From DUZB01 sp964407525 (lineage in GTDB: Bacteria > Desulfobacterota > DSM-4660 > Desulfatiglandales > Desulfatiglandaceae): 23,471 nucleotides of DNA. Both the position numbers and the translations under genes were made by a program. Below, piece after piece: positions 7,572 to 14,570 of the stretch. The notes beneath the pieces are model-generated. The model was not told where the DNA came from, made no database searches, and saw nothing but the letters and a program-made list of their open reading frames with translations. The stretch covers positions 1 through 23,471 of the forward strand of contig CAYOWC010000041.1 of NCBI GenBank assembly GCA_964407525.1, in the 5' to 3' direction. Within the stretch, counting starts at the first letter, position 1. Every line of letters starts with the position of its first letter.

Positions 7572-8773
7572 TTTTCATCTCCATTTTGATTCATCCCGGC
7601 AAATATTCCATCAAGAGCATCCACCAGCATATCTATTTCATTCTTCTGAATAATCAGGGGGGGCACGAAACGCAGCACCTTTTCATGGGCCGCGATGATC
7701 AGAAATCCTTCCTTTCGGCAGGCTTCCACGACCGATGCCGCCGGGCGGTCCAGTTCTACGCCCACGATGAGACCAGCGCCTCTGACATCCTTGATAAAGG
7801 CGTATTTCTCTGCAAGATTTTCCAGTTTCCCCCTGAAATACTCGCCCATGAGCCGTGCATTCTGTATCCAGCCATCTTCAAGAAGGCTTTTTAAGACCGC
7901 CTTTGAAACAGCTGTAGCGAGAGGCGTTCCGCCAAATGTGGTGGCATGGCTTCCGGGGCTGAATGCCGTCGCCACTTCGTCGGTTGAAAGCATGGCGCCT
8001 ATGGGAAGGCCGTTCCCCAAGGCCTTGGCCAGGGTCATAATATGGGGGGCAACACCGTAATTTTCATACGCAAAGAGTTTACCTGTCCTCCCCATACCCA
8101 CCTGAACTTCGTCGAAAATCAGGAGGATTCCTTTTTCGTCGCATACATTCCGAACGGCCTTCAGGTATTCCTGGTCGGGGCAGACGACCCCTCCTTCCCC
8201 CTGGATAGGTTCAAGCATGACGGCACAAACATGTTCGTCCACTGCCTCTTCAAGACGGACTATATCGTTAAAGGGAACAAACTTAAATCCTTGAAGCAGG
8301 GGATCGTATCCTTCCTGAATCTTTGCCTGGCCCGTAGCCGACAGGGTAGCCATGGTCCTTCCATGGAATGAATTTTCCATGGAGATGATCACATGTCGAT
8401 TCGATCCGAATTTATCCTTTGAATACCGCCTTGCCAGTTTAATGGCCGCCTCGTTTGCCTCAGCACCGCTGTTGCAGAAAAAAACGCGGTCGGCAAAAGA
8501 ATTCTCCACCAGCAATTGGGCCAGATCCGTCTGGGGCTTTGTATAGTAGAGGTTTGAAACGTGTACAAGGGTTTTTGCCTGCTCTTCCAATGCCCGGGTC
8601 ACCACAGGTGAACTATGCCCCAGAGCGCAAACGGCAATACCCCCCACAAAATCAAGATATTCTTTTCCATCTTCATCCCAGACTCGGCACCCTTCACCCT
8701 TGACCAGGGTCATGGGAAAACGACCGTAGGTCTGGAACATATACCTGTCTGCCCGCTTCATCGTGTCCGTCAT
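7568..8773 (-). CDS. argD: Acetylornithine aminotransferase
   Basis: PLP-dependent class III aminotransferase that makes N-acetylornithine from the semialdehyde; in many bacteria the same enzyme also serves the succinyl-DAP step. The 401-residue length is normal. Visible motifs are FCNSGAEANEAAIKLAR (phosphate-binding), NSFHGRTMATLSATG, LEPIQGEGG, IFDEVQVGMGRTG and the PLP lysine K250 in LAKALGNGLPIGAM. It overlaps argB by ATGA at the 5' end and argG by TTGA at the 3' end, with GGAG eight bases before its ATG, so translation is probably coupled. Confidence 0.96.
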   Translation of the reverse strand: MTDTMKRADRYMFQTYGRFPMTLVKGEGCRVWDEDGKEYLDFVGGIAVCALGHSSPVVTRALEEQAKTLVHVSNLYYTKPQTDLAQLLVENSFADRVFFCNSGAEANEAAIKLARRYSKDKFGSNRHVIISMENSFHGRTMATLSATGQAKIQEGYDPLLQGFKFVPFNDIVRLEEAVDEHVCAVMLEPIQGEGGVVCPDQEYLKAVRNVCDEKGILLIFDEVQVGMGRTGKLFAYENYGVAPHIMTLAKALGNGLPIGAMLSTDEVATAFSPGSHATTFGGTPLATAVSKAVLKSLLEDGWIQNARLMGEYFRGKLENLAEKYAFIKDVRGAGLIVGVELDRPAASVVEACRKEGFLIIAAHEKVLRFVPPLIIQKNEIDMLVDALDGIFAGMNQNGDEN

Positions 8774-9651
8774 TTTACAATCTCCGTACCAATACCTATC
8801 TTTGTAAGAATTTCCAACAAAATAGAATGCGATTCCCGTCCATCAATGATATGTGCTTTTCGAACCCCCTCAGACAGGGCTTCCATACAACATTTCACCT
8901 TGGGAATCATGCCTCCTTTGATATCACCCATGCCGATCAGTTCGAGCGCCTCCTCTTTCTTTAAAGTGGATATCAGTTTGCCATCCCTGTCAAGCACACC
9001 TTCCGTATCGGTAATGAGAACCAGTTTTCTCGCCTTCAATGAGGCCGCTATCCTACCTGCTACAAGGTCGGCATTGATATTGTACGTCTCTCCATTATTC
9101 CCACCACCAACAGGAGCAATAACCGGAATAAACCCACTTTTCATCAACTCCAGGAGGACTCTGCTGTCTACGGAGGTAATGGCGCCAACCATACCCATAT
9201 CAATAATCTCCGGAGCGCGATCCTGTCCCCTGGCCTTGATGTATTTCATTTTCTCTGCGAGAATGAGGCCCCCGTCTTTTCCGGACAACCCGACGGCACG
9301 CCCTCCGTTCCCGTTAATCAGGGACACGATCTCCTTATTGACTTTTCCCACCAGGACCATCTCCACCACGTCCATGGTCTGGCTATCGGTAACCCGCATG
9401 CCGTCCACAAACTCAGACTCGATGGAGAGCCTTTTCAAAAAACTCCCGATCTGGGGGCCGCCCCCGTGGACAACCACAGGATTCATTCCCACATACTTCA
9501 TGAGGATAATATCAAGCGCGAAATCCTGTTTCAGTTTTTCATCCACCATGGCGTGTCCACCATATTTCACCACAATGGTAGACCCGTTAAAACGCTGGAT
9601 ATAGGGAAGAGCTTCTATAAGAATGTTTGCTCTTTCATGATCCGTTATCAT
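8770..9651 (-). CDS. argB: Acetylglutamate kinase, probably arginine-sensitive type
   Basis: Phosphorylates N-acetylglutamate, usually the controlled step of the acetyl-cycle arginine pathway. The 293-residue length is normal. Visible motifs are VVKYGGHAM and VVVHGGGPQIG (ATP and substrate glycine loops), the N-acetylglutamate site around YNINADLVAGRIA, and IKGGMIPKV near the ATP site. It has the N-terminal helix (about residues 5-22) before the first strand, found in family members that form arginine-inhibited hexamers, so feedback inhibition is inferred. Its ATG overlaps the hslU stop as ATGA, so expression is tied to the HslVU protease genes. Confidence 0.97.
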   Translation of the reverse strand: MITDHERANILIEALPYIQRFNGSTIVVKYGGHAMVDEKLKQDFALDIILMKYVGMNPVVVHGGGPQIGSFLKRLSIESEFVDGMRVTDSQTMDVVEMVLVGKVNKEIVSLINGNGGRAVGLSGKDGGLILAEKMKYIKARGQDRAPEIIDMGMVGAITSVDSRVLLELMKSGFIPVIAPVGGGNNGETYNINADLVAGRIAASLKARKLVLITDTEGVLDRDGKLISTLKKEEALELIGMGDIKGGMIPKVKCCMEALSEGVRKAHIIDGRESHSILLEILTKIGIGTEIVK

Positions 9652-11054
9652 AAAATATACCTGCTCAGGTTTTCATCTTCGAGAATTCCTATAAGCTTAT
9701 CCTCTACATACTCTTTCGTAATAACCACCTTCTTTTCTTCCAGGTCGGGGGCATCAAATGAAATTTCATCCACCAGTTTTTCCATGACCGTATGCAAGCG
9801 ACGCGCGCCGATATTCTCCGTGCGATCATTCACCTCACTGGCCATGCGTGCAATTTCACTGACGGCATCGTCTTCGAATACCAGATCAACCTCTTCCGTA
9901 GCAAGAAGGGCCTGATACTGTATGATCAAGGCATTTTTTGGTTCCAGCAGGATCCTGATAAAATCTTCCATGGAAAGGGAATCGAGCTCAACCCGAATAG
10001 GAAATCGACCCTGAAGCTCCGGCAGAAGGTCGGAAGGTTTGCTCACATTAAAAGCGCCCGCTGCGATGAACAGAATATGGTCTGTTTTCACCATCCCGTA
10101 CTTGGTGGCGACCGTGGAACCTTCGACAATGGGAAGGAGATCTCTCTGTACACCTTCACGCGATACGTCAGGCCCATAAGAAGAATCGCCCCCTGCCACC
10201 TTATCCAGTTCATCGAGGAAAATGATCCCGTTCTGCTCGGTGATGCGGATCGCCTTTTCAATCACATTATCCATGTCAATCAGCTTCTGCAATTCCTCCT
10301 GAAACAAGATCTCAATGGCTTCCTCAATCTTCACGCGCCGTTTCTTTTTCTTTGTCGGAAAGATATTGCCGAACATCTCTTTTACATTGAATTCCATTTC
10401 CTCAATACCGGCGCTGGAAAAGATCTCCACCATGGGAGTATTGCCACTGGTTACTTCAAGCTCCACATAGCGTTTATCCATTTTTCCGGTTCTGAGCATA
10501 CGCCGGAGCTTTTCCCTCGTAGAAAAAGACTCGGTTTTGTCGGACTTGACCACCTCTAAAAGCCTTTCCTTATCGGGATCATCTTCCTCTTTTTCAGGGT
10601 CACTCTTTCTGGGAAGAAGGATATCTAACAACCGCTCCTCCGCCATTTCACGGGCTTTCGGCTTGACATCTTCCTGTTCGTCTTTCTTGGCAATATTCAC
10701 GGCAAGTTCGGTCAAATCCCTGACCATCGATTCCACATCCCTGCCCACGTAACCTACTTCTGTAAATTTTGTGGCTTCCACTTTCATAAAAGGGGAATTG
10801 GCGAGGCGGGCCAATCGTCTTGCGATCTCCGTTTTCCCGACTCCGGTGGGCCCCATCATGATGATATTCTTGGGAGCAATTTCGTCCCTGAGGTCACTGG
10901 AAACCTGCTGACGTCTCCACCTGTTTCTTAGAGCGATAGCCACTGAACGTTTTGCTTCATGCTGCCCGATAATATATTTGTCCAGCTCGCATACGATCTC
11001 TCGCGGGGTTAAAACTCCTGCAAACCGTCCCTCATTTTCAGCTTCTTTATCCAT
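9648..11054 (-). CDS. hslU: ATP-dependent protease ATPase subunit HslU (ClpY)
   Basis: AAA+ unfoldase that feeds substrates to the HslV peptidase. The 468 residues are slightly longer than the usual 440-450 because of a charged insert in the I-domain (about 130-200). Visible features are TPREIVxELDKYIIGQ at the N-terminus, Walker A GPTGVGKTE (68-76), the GYVG pore loop (101-104), Walker B FLDELD (279-284), and the C-terminal LSRYIL tail that docks into HslV. It starts 6 bp after hslV; GGAG lies within the hslV 3' end. It overlaps argB by 4 bp. Confidence 0.98.
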   Translation of the reverse strand: MDKEAENEGRFAGVLTPREIVCELDKYIIGQHEAKRSVAIALRNRWRRQQVSSDLRDEIAPKNIIMMGPTGVGKTEIARRLARLANSPFMKVEATKFTEVGYVGRDVESMVRDLTELAVNIAKKDEQEDVKPKAREMAEERLLDILLPRKSDPEKEEDDPDKERLLEVVKSDKTESFSTREKLRRMLRTGKMDKRYVELEVTSGNTPMVEIFSSAGIEEMEFNVKEMFGNIFPTKKKKRRVKIEEAIEILFQEELQKLIDMDNVIEKAIRITEQNGIIFLDELDKVAGGDSSYGPDVSREGVQRDLLPIVEGSTVATKYGMVKTDHILFIAAGAFNVSKPSDLLPELQGRFPIRVELDSLSMEDFIRILLEPKNALIIQYQALLATEEVDLVFEDDAVSEIARMASEVNDRTENIGARRLHTVMEKLVDEISFDAPDLEEKKVVITKEYVEDKLIGILEDENLSRYIL

Positions 11055-11060
11055 TCTTAT

Positions 11061-11615
11061 TTATTTCTCCAATTCATGAACGATTATCTGATCATTTGTG
11101 TACAAACAAATGGAAGCAGCTATCTTCATGGCCTCAAGAGCAATGACATCCGCCCCGAGATCGGAATGTTCAACCAGTGCGCGGGCAGCCGCCATTGCAT
11201 AGGGGCCCCCTGACCCGATCGCTGCGACCGCTTCATCCGGCTCAATCACATCCCCTGTTCCCGAAATAACAAAGGTATGCTCTTCATCCATGGCCAGAAC
11301 CAACGCCTCAAGTCGCCGCAGGATCTTGTCCGTTCTCCAGTCCTTGGCCAGTTCCACCGCCGCCCGTGTAAGGTTTCCATTACAGGATTCCAACTTCCCC
11401 TCCAATCTTTCAAAAAGGTTGAAGGCATCAGCGGCAGCCCCCGCAAAACCAACCAACAGGTTGTCATCGTACATGCGCCGAACTTTTGTCGCCCTGTGCT
11501 TCATAATGGTGTCCCCGAGGGTCACCTGCCCGTCTCCAGCCATGACGCACCTGCCGTCTTTCCTGACAGCAAGGATCGTCGTGGCCCTGATAACTCCGGA
11601 TTGATATTCCGCCAT
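11061..11615 (-). CDS. hslV: ATP-dependent protease peptidase subunit HslV (ClpQ)
   Basis: Threonine peptidase of the HslVU complex, proteasome beta-type fold, cytoplasmic double hexamer. The catalytic residue is the first threonine of TTI (T12). The 11-residue leader before it (MAEYQSGVIRA) would have to be removed; such propeptides occur in part of the family, whereas the E. coli enzyme loses only methionine. AGDGQVTLGDTIMK, FAGAAADAFNLFERLE and IGSGGPYAMAAARAL are conserved. An AGAGG ribosome site lies about six bases before the ATG. It follows xerC by 16 bp. Confidence 0.97.
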   Translation of the reverse strand: MAEYQSGVIRATTILAVRKDGRCVMAGDGQVTLGDTIMKHRATKVRRMYDDNLLVGFAGAAADAFNLFERLEGKLESCNGNLTRAAVELAKDWRTDKILRRLEALVLAMDEEHTFVISGTGDVIEPDEAVAAIGSGGPYAMAAARALVEHSDLGADVIALEAMKIAASICLYTNDQIIVHELEK

Positions 11616-11631
11616 AAAAAACCTCTTCCCG

Positions 11632-12558
11632 TCAATGTCTTGGATGAGCCTTGTCGTACACTTCCATCAATCTGTCAAGGCTCACATGGGTGTATTTCTG
11701 CGTAGTAGACAGACTCTCGTGGCCCAGCAGCTCCTGCACGGAACGAAGATCGGCTCCTCCATCCAGAAGGTGGGTCGCATAGGAATGTCGCATGGAATGA
11801 GGGCTGATATCGGAAGGCAACCCGGCATCAACAACGTACTTTTTTATAATTCTGCCCATACTCCTGGTCGTAAGACGCCCTCCTCGAAAATTAATAAAAA
11901 GCGGGTTTTCCGGCAAAACATCCCCACTTTCTCCCCTCAATTTCCTGGTCGCCTCCAGGTATTTTTTCACCGCACTGAGTGCCTTACGGCCAATGGGGAC
12001 AATCCTCTCTTTGTTTCCTTTTCCCGTAACTTTTACAAGACGGTCCTGAAAATCCATATCTCCGATATTGAGACTCCGAAGTTCCCCCGCCCTGAATCCG
12101 CAGGAATACAGCACTTCAAGAATGGCCAGATCCCGCATCCCCAACGGTTTCGCCCTATCAGGCCTCTCAAGCAGTCTGAAGACATCATCCACCGGCAGGT
12201 AAGATGGAATAAATTTCTCCAGTTTGGGGGCTCTGATCTCCGCTGCAGGATTTTCACCATCCGCCCCTTCCTTTTCCAGAAATCGAAAAAACGATCTGAC
12301 AGCCGAAAGCTTTCGAGCAATGGAAGTTCTTTTCAACCGCCCGTAAAGACTCCCTAAATATTCCCGAACAGCGAGAGGATCAGAAGACCCGAGTGCAACC
12401 CGCCTCCCCTTATCCTGCACCGAATTGGGCTCCCTGGTTTCCACAAAACGAACAAATTGCTCCAAGTCGGTACGGTAACCCCTGAGGGTATGAGGAGAGC
12501 AGCCCTTCTGGTCCTTCAAATACAACAAAAACCTCTCTGTAGCTTCATGGAGAGACAC
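11632..12558 (-). CDS. xerC: Tyrosine recombinase XerC
   Basis: Site-specific recombinase that resolves chromosome dimers at dif, acting with XerD at division. The 308-residue protein has an N-terminal SAM-like core-binding domain (about 1-105) and a C-terminal catalytic domain. The catalytic set is complete: R156 (CGFRAGEL), K180 (VTGKGNKER), H254 and R257 (SPHSMRHSYATHLL), H280 (LLGHESLS) and Y289 (TQKYTHV). The start is GTG at 12556-12558 with GGTGG seven bases upstream. The location at the head of an hslV-hslU unit is a common arrangement and favours XerC over a mobile integrase; no att-like repeats or cargo were seen. Confidence 0.93.
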   Translation of the reverse strand: MSLHEATERFLLYLKDQKGCSPHTLRGYRTDLEQFVRFVETREPNSVQDKGRRVALGSSDPLAVREYLGSLYGRLKRTSIARKLSAVRSFFRFLEKEGADGENPAAEIRAPKLEKFIPSYLPVDDVFRLLERPDRAKPLGMRDLAILEVLYSCGFRAGELRSLNIGDMDFQDRLVKVTGKGNKERIVPIGRKALSAVKKYLEATRKLRGESGDVLPENPLFINFRGGRLTTRSMGRIIKKYVVDAGLPSDISPHSMRHSYATHLLDGGADLRSVQELLGHESLSTTQKYTHVSLDRLMEVYDKAHPRH

Positions 12559-12609
12559 GACGGATCCACCAGCCTTTCTCAGGAATCATTGTACAATTTA
12601 TAACTTTTT

Positions 12610-12650
12610 AACATAACACATTTCAGGGAATTGGCAATATAAATATTGCC
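12610..12650 (-). promoter_or_regulatory. Predicted promoter and palindromic operator of the xerC-hslVU-arg unit
   Basis: On the minus strand a -35 like TTGCCA (12632-12637) and a -10 like TATGTT (12610-12615) are 16 bases apart, placing the start of transcription about 45 bases before xerC. A perfect 18-bp palindrome, GGCAATAT-AA-ATATTGCC, occupies 12633-12650 and covers the -35. A dimeric regulator bound there should affect polymerase access. The site does not match the ArgR box or CIRCE as I know them. The prediction is from sequence only. Confidence 0.5.
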
Positions 12651-12704
12651 CGGTATAGCCATTGCCTCTGGGTAGGAAAAATATTGAGCAGGAAGACCGG
12701 TTCT

Positions 12705-12726
12705 CCCCACTGCTGGAGCAGGTGGG
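12705..12726. repeat. Hairpin repeat (TGCT-GG-AGCA core), copy 1
   Basis: Ten-base arms with two mismatches around a GG loop, 35 bp after the end of the CBM48 gene. It resembles the better-paired copy at 17783-17804. No T-tract follows on either strand. The remainder of the 12559-12760 gap holds only the promoter region described separately. Confidence 0.55.
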
Positions 12727-12760
12727 AATCCCGATTCTAAAAATGAAGGGGTCAAAATAA

Positions 12761-13069
12761 TCAGACTTTAAGAGATACCTTCAGAACATTATTCAAGGTA
12801 CCAAAACAGTTGAAGCAAACTTCACTATTAGCCGGATCATTCCACCACTCTCCATCCACAAAAAAACGATATTCGTAACTTCCCGCCGGAACCATGATGA
12901 TTTTTTCCCAGATGCCATCCGCACCTTTTTTCATGGGATGTTTTTTCTCATTCCATTCATTGAAATCTCCCATCAGGGACACTATTTCAGCTTCCGGGGC
13001 TTCGAGGAAAAGGGTTACCCTTCGTCGCGTAATTTTGCCGGTGGCTTCCTTCTGTTTTCTTTTTGCCAT
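12761..13069 (-). CDS. Free-standing CBM48-like (glycogen-binding/isoamylase N-terminal) protein
   Basis: A 102-residue protein: a lysine/arginine-rich N-terminus (about 1-20) followed by a single early-set beta-sandwich of the CBM48/AMPK glycogen-binding type. Typical features are VTLFLEAPEAEIVSLMGDFNEWN, then WEKIIMVPAGSYEYRFFVDGEWWNDPANSE, with aromatic residues where the family binds alpha-glucan. There is no catalytic domain, so it may be a glycogen-binding accessory or regulatory protein; this is inference. The ATG at 13067-13069 is preceded by GAGGT; a 13-residue upstream extension is in frame but lacks a ribosome site. It lies 84 bp after the FGE-like gene, on the same strand. No glycogen-metabolism genes are nearby. 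Confidence 0.8.
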   Translation of the reverse strand: MAKRKQKEATGKITRRRVTLFLEAPEAEIVSLMGDFNEWNEKKHPMKKGADGIWEKIIMVPAGSYEYRFFVDGEWWNDPANSEVCFNCFGTLNNVLKVSLKV

Positions 13070-13153
13070 TTCAGACCTCATAAATATTATCGGTTTCCGT
13101 ATCCGCATCGATATTTGAGACCAGATTAACGTATAACATAATCATCAGGAAGA

Positions 13154-14389
13154 TTACGGTTGCCTCACCAGCCGGAACCCTATTCGGCCGCTGCTGTGAT
13201 CAGGAACACTGCTACTGCGATTGGCCGATCTGCAGTACCCGACGCTCGACCACCAGCTGCCGCCCCTTGTCACCCGATAGGAACCCGAAACAGGCCCCGT
13301 AGGATCCACCGCTGCTTCATCCGAATCGAAATAGGCGCTGCTCCACCAATCCTGGCACCACTCGTAGACATTCCCGTGCATGTCGTAAAGTCCCCAGGCG
13401 TTGGGTGTTTTTCCAGCCACCGAATGGGTTTCATCGTCCGAATTGTAGCAATACCACCCCATCGCAACCAAATTGGGATCATTAAGGCACCCGCTTTCCG
13501 TGATTTCCCCATTGGCAAATGCCATCTTACCCCCAGCCCGGGCTGCATACTCCCACTGGGCTTCCGTGGGCAGGCTATAGGTCCCCTCCCCCATCGCGTT
13601 CATCTCCGTAATGAACCCCTGCACGTCATTCCACGAAACATCCTCCACTGGGCAGTTGGAGCACCCATCGAATTCCGACGGATTGTTCCCCGTCACCGCC
13701 TGCCACTGAGCCTGTGTCACCTCAGTCTGCTGCATGTAAAAGGGCTGGGTGAGCTTCACCTGATGTTGAGTCTCGTCAGAATATCTAAGTTGTTCATCTT
13801 CGGGACTTCCCATATTAAACACCCCTGCCGAAAGAAGCACAAAGGTCTGGCCAAGGCTGTTGGTGTAGGTGCTTTCGGGGCCCCCATCCGTCACAGTAAC
13901 TTGTACCAAGTCATAATAAAGCGGTTCTGCATCAAGGCTACCGTTCATGTTCAAATCGACACCGAAACAGAAGACATGAGATCCTTCCTGTAATCCAGAC
14001 AGGCTTAGAATCAGAACCTCCTCAAAAGAAACGAGGCCGACCTGGAGAGTGGGCGTAAAATCCCCTTCATTTTCTACCATAGACAACGTCTTCACATCGA
14101 AATAAAACAAAGCTTCAGGAGTTACTTGCAACACCCACCAGTCGGCTGCTTCATTCTCATGGTCTTCTGCATTAAGGCTTATTGTTATATTCAGAGTCTC
14201 ATCAGGACCTAATTCTATGGGACCATCAGAGCCATTTGCGTTTATATTCACAACGGGATCATAATACGTAATCGCTGAAAAGCTCCCCGTGACATCCTTA
14301 GCGTTGCCTTGGTTAATTTCAGCATAAGCAATACCACAGAGTAAAAAGGCCAAACCTTGGACCATCAAAAAAACGAAATTCTTTTTCAT
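13154..14389 (-). CDS. Secreted FGE/SUMF1-fold protein, probably not a sulfatase activator
   Basis: A 411-residue protein with a signal peptide (1-23, cleavage likely after AYA), a beta-rich N-terminal region (about 30-170), and a C-terminal formylglycine-generating-enzyme fold (about 181-411). The latter shows FNMGSPEDE, MQQTEVTQAQW, VEDVSWNDVQ, SLPTEAQWEYAAR, GLYDMHGNVYEWCQDWW, RVTRGGSWW and GRIGFRLV. In the FGE active site two cysteines bind copper; here the position of the first is S381 and only C386 remains, so conversion of sulfatase cysteine is unlikely. A DLNMNGSLD stretch (145-153) looks like an EF-hand/dockerin-type calcium loop at the domain border. GGGAGG lies just before the ATG. 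A strong promoter candidate and several palindromes lie upstream. It is probably periplasmic or secreted; the role is unknown. Confidence 0.85.
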   Translation of the reverse strand: MKKNFVFLMVQGLAFLLCGIAYAEINQGNAKDVTGSFSAITYYDPVVNINANGSDGPIELGPDETLNITISLNAEDHENEAADWWVLQVTPEALFYFDVKTLSMVENEGDFTPTLQVGLVSFEEVLILSLSGLQEGSHVFCFGVDLNMNGSLDAEPLYYDLVQVTVTDGGPESTYTNSLGQTFVLLSAGVFNMGSPEDEQLRYSDETQHQVKLTQPFYMQQTEVTQAQWQAVTGNNPSEFDGCSNCPVEDVSWNDVQGFITEMNAMGEGTYSLPTEAQWEYAARAGGKMAFANGEITESGCLNDPNLVAMGWYCYNSDDETHSVAGKTPNAWGLYDMHGNVYEWCQDWWSSAYFDSDEAAVDPTGPVSGSYRVTRGGSWWSSVGYCRSANRSSSVPDHSSGRIGFRLVRQP

Positions 14390-14404
14390 TTTCCTCCCTT
14401 CCGG

Positions 14405-14482
14405 ACTGTATACAGTAACAGGCTTTCAGTAAATGCAGTCAAATGGTGATCACCTCTTGGTTTTTTTGAGACTTGCAGTCTC
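14405..14482 (-). promoter_or_regulatory. Leader of the FGE-like gene with three dyad symmetries
   Basis: Between the predicted transcription start and the gene are three perfect dyads: ACTGTATACAGT (14405-14416), GGTGATCACC (14445-14454) and GAGACT-TGC-AGTCTC (14468-14482). The last could form a 6-bp hairpin in the leader RNA. In the minus direction it is followed by A residues, not U, so it is not an intrinsic terminator. The first dyad lies 15 bp before the start codon, partly next to the ribosome site, where a repressor could act. Confidence 0.5.
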
Positions 14483-14505
14483 GTGTTTGATGCTCTAATT
14501 AAAAT

Positions 14506-14534
14506 AACATATCCTCAGATTTGGGACTTGTCAA
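14506..14534 (-). promoter_or_regulatory. Sigma-70-like promoter for the FGE-like gene
   Basis: The minus strand reads TTGACA (14529-14534), a 17-base spacer and TATGTT (14506-14511): a perfect -35, ideal spacing and a 4-of-6 -10. Transcription would start near 14499, giving a leader of about 110 bases. It lies in the 181-bp gap after the SLC12-like gene. Confidence 0.6.
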
Positions 14535-14570
14535 GACCATGGTTACGTAGACGCTCAGACAAGACGACTA

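Noticed and set aside
8615..9604. 329-codon open frame on the plus strand, rich in Ser, Pro and Ile
   Set aside because: Antisense of argB, which has intact glycine loops and start-stop overlaps with its neighbours.
9792..10559. 255-codon open frame on the plus strand
   Set aside because: Antisense shadow of hslU, with composition of a reversed coding sequence.
11632..12558. Integrase of a mobile element
   Set aside because: Context with hslVU and absence of att repeats, tRNA target or cargo genes favours housekeeping XerC.
13070..13108. 13-residue extension of the CBM48-like protein
   Set aside because: No ribosome site precedes it, whereas GAGGT precedes the ATG at 13069.
13154..14389. 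True formylglycine-generating enzyme
   Set aside because: The first active-site cysteine position is serine (S381), and no sulfatase gene is nearby.
14468..14482. GAGACT-TGC-AGTCTC as an intrinsic terminator of the SLC12-like gene
   Set aside because: On the minus transcript it is followed by A residues, not U, and on the plus strand by GTGTTTG; it lies downstream of a promoter in the FGE-like leader.
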